Made by a program: the position numbers and the translations under genes
Assembly (NCBI GenBank): GCA_002478225.1
Contig: DLMV01000044.1
Coordinates: 1-19,994, forward strand
Direction of reading: 5' to 3'
From: Deltaproteobacteria bacterium UBA7527
GTDB lineage: Bacteria; Desulfobacterota; Syntrophorhabdia; Syntrophorhabdales; Syntrophorhabdaceae
Length of the DNA: 19,994 nucleotides
Notes under the pieces: model-generated
The model's input: the letters and a program-made list of their open reading frames with translations, nothing else
What the model was told of the DNA's origin: nothing
The model's database searches: none
Shown: piece by piece, positions 13,900 to 19,994 of the stretch
Numbering within the stretch: position 1 is the stretch's first letter
Layout: each line of letters opens with the position of its first letter

Positions 13900-16800
13900 T
13901 TACACAACTATCTTATATTTTTTCTCTTCACCCCTTTGTTCCAAAATGGCATTGACTTCTTCCTTAAGCTGAATCATTTTTTCCTCGCGGTTTACAGTCA
14001 GGCGGCTGAACCGCTCAAGATCTTCCATGCGGTCCTTCAGTTCTTTTTCCGCTTGCTTGCGTCTTGTAATGTCCCGGAATGAAACAACCACTCCTGATAT
14101 CTGACCGTTTTTCCATACCGTTGTTGTTGAATATTCCACAGGAATAGCCGTACCGTCCTTGTGCCATAAAACCTCGTTGTCTACGGTGCGGGCAACCCCA
14201 TCCTGAGCCGATAGGTACACGGGACACTTCGTCATCGGGAATTCCGAACCGTCGGGATAGGCGTAATGAACGGCAGCGTGTACTTGTTTCCCGAGTAATT
14301 CCTCTTCCGAATAACCGAGAATGGCGCTTACCGCTGGATTGACGAAAGTTATCCTCCCTTCCCTGTCGAGACCGAATATGCCTTCGCTTATAGAGCCGAG
14401 GATAAGCCGGCTTCGCTCCTCGCTGACGCGCAACTCGTCAGTTCGCTCCTGAACCAGGAGTTCCAGGCGATCCTTGTATAGCTCAATTTCTGCACGACTC
14501 CTATTGGCATCTTCGGCCAGACTTATAGCCACGGCTCGTTCTCGCTTAGATTCCTCGATCTGCTTGACTATCGATATTTCTGCATTTATGGCGTGATTGC
14601 GCTCAATGGCCATGGCGGTCACTATTTGTGCTACCTCCACAAGGAATCCCAGCACTGACTCAAGCTTGCTCTCGGCGACCACCGGTACTTCACTTATGGC
14701 CTCCAGATATCGTTCAACATCCATACCGCATTCCTCAGCTTGTCTCCGAAAGAATTCAATATCCGGAGGGCTTGTGAAAAACTGCCCTGCGAATGCATTT
14801 GCAATATGGCTACCATCGACTATTATGGGCGAGGCCGCGTCTATGAGCCCGTTCTTGCAGCGGTAGATAGAAAAAGATTTGCCTTTATTCAGGTGTATGG
14901 CCAACTCAGTATCGCTTTCTATACAACGGGCAAGGGTCTTTTCGCAAACCCGGTGAAAATCAGTGCAGGCTTTCTGCCAACGTGCCGCGGCCAGGACTTC
15001 GCCTTTTAAATCAATGATGGCGGCGGCAATTCCCACCGAATTGCAAAAATTAGTCAGCAGATTTTTAAACTTATCCACACTTAGTATTTCGGTCAGGGAT
15101 TGAAGGGGGATCGCAGCCTGCTCTGCCTCAAGAACGATCGATTCCGCCTGTATTGTTCCATCATCCAGTACACCTGTCAACTCATGCTCATGATAAATTG
15201 GTTTTTCGTTTGCCTTTTCGGCCAGAACATTCACCTGCCTTTTGAGTTCTATGATTCGTTCTTCCCGGCCCAAAGAGAGGCGGTTAAACCGCTCGATCTC
15301 TAAAACCTTTGCTTTGAGTTCGGCCTGGGCCTGTTCCGCTTCCTGCCTGGCCAATTCGGCACGGGCAGCTGCTTCCTCGGCAACCTCCTTTTCCACTTTC
15401 AGTGCCTCGACGCGCTTACGCTCGGTAATGTCTCTGACCGTTCCCACAGCGAACCACTGGTTATCCACTTTAAATGGGGACAGATTTACTTCTACCGGAA
15501 AAACATCACCCATCCGATTGACGGCGGTTGTCTCAACCGCAGCGCCGAAAACAACACCTTGCCCTGTTGCAGCAAACTGCCTGATCCCTGCATGGGCCTT
15601 CTCTCTGAGTTCGAAAGGAACAGCTATTTCGTGAAATTCCTTGCCCATAGCCTCTTCTGCTGTATATCCGAAAATCTTCTCCGCTGTCTTGTTCCAGAAC
15701 AATACCCTGCCCTGGCTGTCGATCATTATTAGTGCATCAGCCATGGCCTCGCCCATGGCCTTTATCTTTTTCTCGCTCTTTTCGCGTTCACGCACAGCCC
15801 TGCCAAGGCGGCGATTCCATACCAGAACAAAGATAATTATGACAAGAAGGGCGGTACCGATGGGCACTATTATGTGCCATGGTATTTCAAGCTGATACTT
15901 GATGGCCAGCCAACGGTTTCTGATCTCCGTTTTTTCCTGATCTGTCATGCTGTCCAACGCTTTCTGGAGAGCTGAAGCCATTAACGGCCAGTCTTTTCTG
16001 ATGCCGAAGGCTAAATCGTGGGTATAGGGAGTTGACGCGGCAATCCTCAGATTTGGAAGCCCTACGGTCTCGATCGTGTACGCAACAGCACCGAGGTTGT
16101 CTACATAGGCATCGCACTTTCCTGTTGCAAGGGCGCGCAGGCCTGCTTCAATGTCTGAATAAGGTACGAGCAATAGCTCAGGATGTTCATGTTTAAGGTT
16201 GGCCTCTACGATCTGGCCTTTATTGACCCCTACCTTCAATCCGCGCAGATCGTCCAGTCCTCCTGCCAGGCGATCCTTGCGGGTAACGATCACCGACGGG
16301 AAGGTTGTGTAAGGACTGGTGAAATTCAGAAACATTTCCCGTGCCGGTGAGGGCGTAACTTTCGGGATCACGTCTATTTCACCGGTTTTTATTTTCTCCA
16401 TCGCCTCGGTCCACTCCATCTCTTTCTGTGGAACTACCGTAATACCAAGGCGCTCGGCAGCAGCCAGGATAAATTCGGCACTTATACCGGCATAGACCCC
16501 TTTTTTATTGATATACTCAAATGGCGGTCTGGCAATGTCGATGCCAAGACGTAACTGTTTACCTGCAATAAAAGCCTTTTCCTCTCCCGTCAAATGTAGC
16601 TCATGTTTTTTTGCAGGGGCAATATCCTGCTTTATCCTGATAGAACCGGACAGCCAATTTTCATGAAGTTTCCGGAGCTCTTCCTCGGTTATTCTTGTCA
16701 TCCCTTTTTCAATGATGCCGGCCAGTATCTTTTTATCATTACCCACAGCGATATGAAGGGGTATGGGTTTTCCCTCTTTCAGGCCAATGTCTCCCCCTAC

Positions 16801-17463
16801 TTTTAAGTTAGTGATCTGCAGCTGGTTGGTAATGTAGTCAACCACCGGCATCAAGTCGAACAAGGCGTCTGCCTTGCCGACTGAAACTGCGCGGATGGCG
16901 TCCGAGGTATTCGATACTTCCACGATGTTGATCTGAGGGTGCGCCCTTAATACTTCATGAAGAAAAAAACCCTTTGGAACAGCAAATCGTTTACCATAGA
17001 GGTCTTTGATGGAAGAAACCATGGGAAAATCCTTCCGGGTGTACAACATCTGGACCATCGTAACATAGGAAGGAGTAAACACAAGAAACTTCTGCCTTTC
17101 CGGAGATATGGCTATATTGAGCATTACATCAAGCTTATCTTCTTTGACCATGTCGAGAAATTGATCCCAGGAAGGACCACTGATAAATTTGATCTGAAGC
17201 CCTGTCTTTTTTGCAAGCAACTTCATGTAATCAATTGAAAAACCCTTGGGAACGCCGTTTTGATTGAAATTGAAGGGTGCCCAGTCGTTTTCGTTGTGCA
17301 CTCTGATCGGCCCTGTTTTAACTAAAAAATCCTTTTCCTGCTTTGTTAGCAGAGACAAGAAATCGGCTGGTATATTGCCTGCCTCTTTCGCTGTAGTCGG
17401 TACTGTCCACAACAAGGAGAGCAAGAGAGTCAGGCAGACTATAAAAATATGTTTTGATCTCAT
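13900..17463 (-). CDS. Membrane receptor with two solute-binding, two PAS and one PocR domain, no kinase
   Basis: The 1187-residue protein has a signal peptide (1-25), two periplasmic SBP_bac_3 domains (about 50-272 and 300-522, the type that binds amino acids or similar solutes), one membrane helix (528-549), PAS 1 (about 570-682, ending GTVRDITERKR), coiled coil, a linker (721-757), a PocR domain (about 787-955; C833, C840, C847 and C869 are its usual cysteines), coiled coil, PAS 2 (about 1018-1138, ending VSFRDITRRKQ) and a second copy of the linker (1147-1184). It then stops: no HisKA, GGDEF, EAL or methyl-accepting domain. In EvgS/BvgS-like kinases such an architecture continues into a transmitter; here the transmitter is two genes downstream. 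It is first in the operon, with its own promoter and GAGG 6 nt before the ATG. Confidence 0.93.
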   Translation of the reverse strand: MRSKHIFIVCLTLLLSLLWTVPTTAKEAGNIPADFLSLLTKQEKDFLVKTGPIRVHNENDWAPFNFNQNGVPKGFSIDYMKLLAKKTGLQIKFISGPSWDQFLDMVKEDKLDVMLNIAISPERQKFLVFTPSYVTMVQMLYTRKDFPMVSSIKDLYGKRFAVPKGFFLHEVLRAHPQINIVEVSNTSDAIRAVSVGKADALFDLMPVVDYITNQLQITNLKVGGDIGLKEGKPIPLHIAVGNDKKILAGIIEKGMTRITEEELRKLHENWLSGSIRIKQDIAPAKKHELHLTGEEKAFIAGKQLRLGIDIARPPFEYINKKGVYAGISAEFILAAAERLGITVVPQKEMEWTEAMEKIKTGEIDVIPKVTPSPAREMFLNFTSPYTTFPSVIVTRKDRLAGGLDDLRGLKVGVNKGQIVEANLKHEHPELLLVPYSDIEAGLRALATGKCDAYVDNLGAVAYTIETVGLPNLRIAASTPYTHDLAFGIRKDWPLMASALQKALDSMTDQEKTEIRNRWLAIKYQLEIPWHIIVPIGTALLVIIIFVLVWNRRLGRAVREREKSEKKIKAMGEAMADALIMIDSQGRVLFWNKTAEKIFGYTAEEAMGKEFHEIAVPFELREKAHAGIRQFAATGQGVVFGAAVETTAVNRMGDVFPVEVNLSPFKVDNQWFAVGTVRDITERKRVEALKVEKEVAEEAAARAELARQEAEQAQAELKAKVLEIERFNRLSLGREERIIELKRQVNVLAEKANEKPIYHEHELTGVLDDGTIQAESIVLEAEQAAIPLQSLTEILSVDKFKNLLTNFCNSVGIAAAIIDLKGEVLAAARWQKACTDFHRVCEKTLARCIESDTELAIHLNKGKSFSIYRCKNGLIDAASPIIVDGSHIANAFAGQFFTSPPDIEFFRRQAEECGMDVERYLEAISEVPVVAESKLESVLGFLVEVAQIVTAMAIERNHAINAEISIVKQIEESKRERAVAISLAEDANRSRAEIELYKDRLELLVQERTDELRVSEERSRLILGSISEGIFGLDREGRITFVNPAVSAILGYSEEELLGKQVHAAVHYAYPDGSEFPMTKCPVYLSAQDGVARTVDNEVLWHKDGTAIPVEYSTTTVWKNGQISGVVVSFRDITRRKQAEKELKDRMEDLERFSRLTVNREEKMIQLKEEVNAILEQRGEEKKYKIVV

Positions 17464-17502
17464 TTTGACCTCTGCGTCAAGCCAATAGGTCCTGACCTTA
17501 CT

Positions 17503-17532
17503 ATTATATATTTGTTAAAATTTGTCTGTTAA
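17503..17532 (-). promoter_or_regulatory. Sigma-70-type promoter of the sensory operon
   Basis: On the minus strand TTAACA (17527-17532, 5 of 6 to consensus), an 18-bp spacer and a perfect TATAAT (17503-17508) lie about 40 bp before the ATG at 17463. The predicted transcript has a leader of roughly 30 nt with GAGG as ribosome site. It lies inside the element, so the operon brings its own promoter. Confidence 0.65.
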
Positions 17533-17955
17533 TTTGAATATCGGGCTGCTGTCCACCGCTCAAAACATTATCAAAATAGCTTTCATGTGAGAACCAATTT
17601 AGGCCGGTTTCCGAGGCATTTGGGTGATCGTGAATCGTCATCGCTGACTATATTGTCTTGTTAATTCATTTCTTTTGCAAGCGAAATTTTTCCTTGAAAC
17701 TATTTGCTCCCATTTATAATTTTGCATATCGGTCGCAAGTTCCGAAAAATCTTCTTTCAGGAAAAAATGAATTTACGGGTACGATTGTATTCACAGTTTT
17801 CGGAAGTCTCGCTTTTATGAACATTGACTGTCTGCTATCCGGGCAAATATCGAATAAACCGAAATATGTCGTTGGTAACGCCGATACTTATTCTAATGAA
17901 AAATATCGAATAAATGTAAAACGGTATTAGAATGCTTTGTAAAATATTGATATTG
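17533..17955. other. Right end of the element: AT-rich, non-coding, with short direct repeats
   Basis: AAATATCGAATAAA occurs exactly at 17845-17858 and 17901-17914; shorter ATATCG words occur near 17536 and 17726. These sit within about 110 bp of the right att copy, where integrase or excisionase arm sites are often found (inference). A 90-codon plus-strand frame at 17658-17930 starts with TTG and shows no recognisable protein. No integrase gene is seen, although this is its usual place. Confidence 0.5.
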
Positions 17956-18009
17956 CTCTAAATAACAAGTGGGCCGTGGAGGATTCGAACCTCCGGCCAA
18001 TTGATTAAG
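17956..18009 (-). repeat. att-like direct repeat, right copy (within tRNA-Lys)
   Basis: This copy is identical over 54 bp to 9088-9141. It covers the tRNA from its 3' end up to the first anticodon base (18009) and 14 bp of downstream sequence. Outside it the two sites differ at once (A against G at 18010/9142; C against G at 18013/9145). Confidence 0.85.
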
Positions 18010-18043
18010 AGTCAACTGCTCTACCGGACTGAGCTAACGGCCC
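17970..18043 (-). tRNA. tRNA-Lys (anticodon CTT)
   Basis: Read on the minus strand, the 74-nt gene has a 7-bp acceptor stem (GGGCCGT with ACGGCCC), the D-arm GCTCAG...GAGC, the anticodon stem TTGACTCTTAATCAA with CTT at 18009-18007, and the T-arm CGGAGGTTCGAATCCTCC. The discriminator base is A, and CCA is not encoded (CTT follows). The gene is intact although its 3' half coincides with the att copy, as expected when integration restores the tRNA. Confidence 0.95.
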
Positions 18044-18055
18044 CAGAGATTGTCT

Positions 18056-18085
18056 TTTATAACATACTAGAAAAGGAAAATTCAA
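18056..18085 (-). promoter_or_regulatory. Candidate promoter of tRNA-Lys
   Basis: On the minus strand TTGAAT (18080-18085), an 18-bp spacer and TATAAA (18056-18061) end 12 bp before the tRNA 5' end. It lies on the chromosomal side of the junction and could also read into the element, since the sensory operon has the same orientation. Confidence 0.5.
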
Positions 18086-18186
18086 AACAATTTTCATTCA
18101 ATATGCGCATAGGGGCATCTGGCTGTTCCATGGCAAAAGAGGGTGTGAAAAAAATAACAAAAAACGTTGACTATGAGGGCATCTAT

Positions 18187-18462
18187 ATGTTAGAAAAAAA
18201 CGGAAATCTGATGGACATGGCGATCAAGAATAGCAAGAAAGATTTGGCCAGATCCCTCATAAGCTACAGCTCGCTGGGGATCGAGATGGGCCTGTCCGTA
18301 GCCATCGGGATCGCCATCGGCTACTTTCTGGACGCGTTTTTTAAAACATCGCCGTACCTGACGATCATCTTCATGGTCTTTGGCGTCGCTGCAGCGATGA
18401 AAACGATATTTACGTTATTGAAAAAGGTTCAAAAGGACAATGAAAGAGACGATCATCAATGA
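18187..18462 (+). CDS. atpZ: AtpZ/AtpI-family small membrane protein of the F0 operon
   Basis: The preferred start is the ATG at 18187, with GAGGG seven bases upstream, giving 91 residues (MLEKNGNLMD). The frame is open farther left, even into the tRNA, but the in-frame ATG at 18130 lacks a well-placed ribosome site. Two membrane helices form a hairpin: ISYSSLGIEMGLSVAIGIAIGY, with the conserved glycine-rich pattern, and YLTIIFMVFGVAAAMKTIF. Such proteins precede F0 genes in many bacteria and are linked to assembly of the c-ring or to Mg2+ handling. Its end overlaps atpI by 23 nt, so the genes are coupled. Confidence 0.8.
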   Translation: MLEKNGNLMDMAIKNSKKDLARSLISYSSLGIEMGLSVAIGIAIGYFLDAFFKTSPYLTIIFMVFGVAAAMKTIFTLLKKVQKDNERDDHQ

Positions 18463-18823
18463 CATAGAGCGGATAAATGTCTTCATTCTTATCCTTGGCT
18501 CGATCCTCACCTTATTGATCACCCGTGAGTTCAAGTATTTTTTCAGCTTCGCTGTTGCAAGCTCTATCATGACCCTCAATTTCAGGTTCCTGAAAAAGAT
18601 CATTGAAAGTGGATTCGCCCAATCAAAGGTCCAGAAAAAAGACCTTCTTATCAAACTGCCTCTGAAGTTTCTTGTCCTCGTCGGACTTGTGGTTCTGGTA
18701 ATTGTCTTTGGTGAGATCAATGTAGTGTGTTTTCTCATTGGTCTGTCAACAATATTCATATCTGTCGTGATAAACCAGATCCAGACAGCCCTGACACCCA
18801 TTGCAAAAAGGAGACAAAACTAA
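18440..18823 (+). CDS. atpI: ATP synthase protein I
   Basis: The 127-residue protein has four predicted membrane helices (about 12-28, 33-50, 71-90 and 95-115) with a basic loop, SGFAQSKVQKKD, between the pairs. Length, topology and position before atpB fit the ATP synthase subunit I family, which helps assemble the c-ring and is not part of the mature enzyme. The sequence itself is poorly conserved, so the call leans on context. It overlaps atpZ by 23 nt, and its TAA shares a base with the ATG of atpB (TAATG). Confidence 0.8.
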   Translation: MKETIINDIERINVFILILGSILTLLITREFKYFFSFAVASSIMTLNFRFLKKIIESGFAQSKVQKKDLLIKLPLKFLVLVGLVVLVIVFGEINVVCFLIGLSTIFISVVINQIQTALTPIAKRRQN

Positions 18824-19518
18824 TGGAACATGAAGTATTCACCTGGGCATCCCTCTTCCCTTTTCTGAAAAAACTGCCGCCCCACGTATCGAATGCCCTG
18901 ATCATATCGGTTATCCTCGTCGTTATTGCCGTGCTCGGTTACATGCAGCTAAAAAAAAGGCAGGACGACATTGTTCCGGAAGGGAAGCTGACCTTTGGAA
19001 CATTTGTGGAGATGATCGTTGAGAGCCTCTCAAACATAATTCTTGATACTATGGGGCCGAGAGGTAAGGAGTTCGTGCTGCTGCTCGGCACTCTGGCGCT
19101 TTTCATCCTCTTTAATAACCTCTCCGGACTCGTCCCGGGATTCCTTCCGGCAACAGATAACGTCAATACAACATTTGCATGTTCCCTTACGGTCTTCGTT
19201 ATGACCCATTACTATGGCTTTAAAGAGCACGGGATAAAATATCTCAAGCAATTCACAGGGCCTTTCTGGTGGTTAGCGCCTTTAATGGTGCCCATCGAGC
19301 TTATCGGGCATATCGCACGGCCTCTTTCGCTTGGCCTCAGGCTCTTCGGGAACATAACAGGCGACCATCTCGTGACAGCGATCTTCTTCGGCCTCGTTCC
19401 TCTTTTTGTGCCTCTCCCGGTCATGTTCCTCGGTCTCTTTGTCGCATTCGTCCAGACCTTCGTATTTATGCTTCTATCAATGGCGTATTTTTCAGGTGCG
19501 ATTTCACATGAACATTAA
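18823..19518 (+). CDS. atpB: F0F1 ATP synthase subunit a
   Basis: The 231-residue stator subunit starts at the ATG at 18823 (MEHEVFTWAS), with AAAAAGGAG upstream; the longer frame to the left lies within atpI and is not used. It has five to six membrane helices. The essential arginine is R173 in SLGLRLFGNITGDH, preceded by PIELIGHIARP; a second conserved polar site is Q211 in AFVQTFVFMLLSMAYF. These residues form the ion half-channels against the c-ring. NNLSGLVPGF (about 98-107) is also typical. It is the third gene of the F0 operon; the b, delta and F1 genes are not in the window. Confidence 0.97.
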   Translation: MEHEVFTWASLFPFLKKLPPHVSNALIISVILVVIAVLGYMQLKKRQDDIVPEGKLTFGTFVEMIVESLSNIILDTMGPRGKEFVLLLGTLALFILFNNLSGLVPGFLPATDNVNTTFACSLTVFVMTHYYGFKEHGIKYLKQFTGPFWWLAPLMVPIELIGHIARPLSLGLRLFGNITGDHLVTAIFFGLVPLFVPLPVMFLGLFVAFVQTFVFMLLSMAYFSGAISHEH

Positions 19519-19551
19519 AATAAAAAAAATACAAGAAAGGGGTGAGATTTA

Positions 19552-19878
19552 ATGAAAAAATTTCTAACAATCTTTATGCTTCTCGGAATCCTTCTCTGCG
19601 TATCTGCCGGCATTGCAATGGCAGCAGAGCCGGCCGCAGGCCTTGATTCACAGGTCAAACAGATGGTGGCGCTCGCAGCAGGTTTCGGGATCGCAATCGC
19701 AGCTTTTGGAGGGGCCATAGGGCAGGCAAGGAGCATTGCATCCGCTCTTGACGGCATCGCCAGAAATCCTGGGGCATCGGGAAAGATCGTAACGCCTATG
19801 ATCATCGGTCTTGCCATGATCGAGTCTCTCGTAATATATTCTCTCGTTGTCTCATTGCTTCTGATCTTTAAGCTGTAA
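19552..19878 (+). CDS. atpE: F0F1 ATP synthase subunit c, with N-terminal signal-like extension
   Basis: The 108-residue protein is longer than the usual 75-90. The extra part is at the N-terminus: MKKFLTIFMLLGILLCVSAG, ending AMA-AEP near 24-25, reads like a signal peptide. The mature hairpin follows: helix 1 with a glycine-rich face and Q58 (GGAIGQA), polar loop RNPG (71-74), helix 2 with ion-binding E91 in AMIESLVIYSLVV. Q58, E91, S92 and Y96 occupy positions known from sodium-binding c-rings, though the threonine after the serine is leucine (L93), so proton or sodium use is open. GGGGTGAG gives a ribosome site. The operon ends here with hairpins. Confidence 0.96.
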   Translation: MKKFLTIFMLLGILLCVSAGIAMAAEPAAGLDSQVKQMVALAAGFGIAIAAFGGAIGQARSIASALDGIARNPGASGKIVTPMIIGLAMIESLVIYSLVVSLLLIFKL

Positions 19879-19884
19879 AAAAGA

Positions 19885-19904
19885 GGGGCGGTCTGAACCG
19901 CCCC
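19885..19904 (+). terminator. Hairpin after atpE
   Basis: GGGGCGG (19885-19891) pairs with CCGCCCC (19898-19904) over a 6-nt loop. What follows is TTGCGATCTTT, not a clean T-run, so it may be a weak terminator or protect the mRNA 3' end. Confidence 0.55.
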
Positions 19905-19918
19905 TTGCGATCTTTAAA

Positions 19919-19951
19919 AAACCCTGCTTCCCGAAATGAGAAGCAGGGTTT
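19919..19951. terminator. Bidirectional rho-independent terminator
   Basis: AAACCCTGCTTC (19919-19930) pairs perfectly over 12 bp with GAAGCAGGGTTT (19940-19951), with a 9-nt loop. On the minus strand the stem ends GGGTTTTTTAAAG, a textbook terminator for the gene entering from the right; on the plus strand it ends GGGTTTGTATT and can also stop the atp transcript. Confidence 0.8.
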
Positions 19952-19972
19952 GTATTGCCGACCTCTTCCTTG

Positions 19973-19994
19973 TTATTTTGCCGCCGGTTTCGCT
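19973..19994 (-). CDS. C-terminal end of a convergent gene (partial)
   Basis: The minus strand reads AKPAAK then TAA (stop at 19973-19975), running off the right edge. The strong minus-strand terminator 20 bp beyond supports a real gene end. An alanine/proline/lysine-rich tail is all that is visible, so no product can be named. Confidence 0.35.

Larger units (their letters stand above)
9088..18009. mobile_element. Integrated element at tRNA-Lys, no integrase visible, sensory operon as cargo
   Basis: Direct repeats of 54 bp bound the region, and excision between them would give a circle of 8868 bp. All four large genes inside belong to one signalling operon on the minus strand. Neither end (9142-9439 and 17533-17955) holds a recombinase reading frame, so this is either an element mobilised in trans (a CIME) or the remnant of a larger island. 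The right end reconstitutes the tRNA gene; the left copy is truncated. The repeats are seen directly; the mobility is inferred. Confidence 0.7.

Noticed and set aside
17658..17930. 90-codon plus-strand frame near the right att copy, the usual integrase position
   Set aside because: It starts with TTG, lies in AT-rich DNA full of short repeats, and has none of the R-H-R-Y recombinase motifs or any other recognisable feature.
18001..18186. Longer start for atpZ beginning inside the tRNA
   Set aside because: The frame is open by chance there; the ATG at 18187 has the only well-spaced Shine-Dalgarno and gives the expected length.

Overview
The window looks like chromosomal DNA of a deltaproteobacterium in the broad sense (Desulfobacterota; a Syntrophia or Syntrophorhabdus-like anaerobe is my guess from gene content, not proven). 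The clues are an F0 cluster of atpZ-atpI-atpB-atpE with no F1 genes beside it, a large sensor combining paired solute-binding, PAS and PocR domains, a hybrid kinase linked to an HD-GYP regulator, and many intergenic short degenerate repeats.

Layout. 1-172: AT-rich repeat. 173-1104 (minus): HAD phosphatase and a small cysteine-rich protein, overlapping by ATGA. 1230-2027 (plus): membrane protein with an internal duplication. 2210-4991 (plus): an aminotransferase-fold protein that lacks its catalytic lysine, a secreted 5'-nucleotidase, and a 60-residue possible beta-grasp protein that overlaps the nucleotidase out of frame. 5198-5782 (minus): lexA, with repeat clusters on both sides. 5980-7715 (minus): an HNH nuclease, HIT protein and nucleoside phosphorylase operon. 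7985-8431 (plus): a one-TM coiled-coil protein, flanked by a repeat pair. 8432-8830: two more copies of the modular repeat.

9088-18009 is best read as an integrated element. An exact 54-bp direct repeat, covering the 3' 40 nt of tRNA-Lys(CTT) plus 14 nt beyond it, lies at both ends (9088-9141 and 17956-18009); the intact tRNA is at the right end. No integrase gene is visible between the repeats. The cargo is one four-gene signalling operon on the minus strand: a 1187-residue membrane receptor with no kinase domain, a V4R-domain protein, a soluble hybrid histidine kinase (HAMP, HisKA, ATPase, two receivers, HPt), and a receiver/HD-GYP regulator. The inferred flow is periplasmic solute plus cytoplasmic ligands, to kinase, to phosphorelay, to c-di-GMP hydrolysis.

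Beyond the element, 18187-19878 (plus) is the F0 operon, closed by two hairpins; the second is a good terminator for a convergent gene whose last codons enter the right edge on the minus strand.

The observations I rate highest are the integrase-less tRNA-Lys element and its split sensor system, the predicted aminotransferase pseudoenzyme beside a periplasmic nucleotidase, and the family of modular intergenic repeats.
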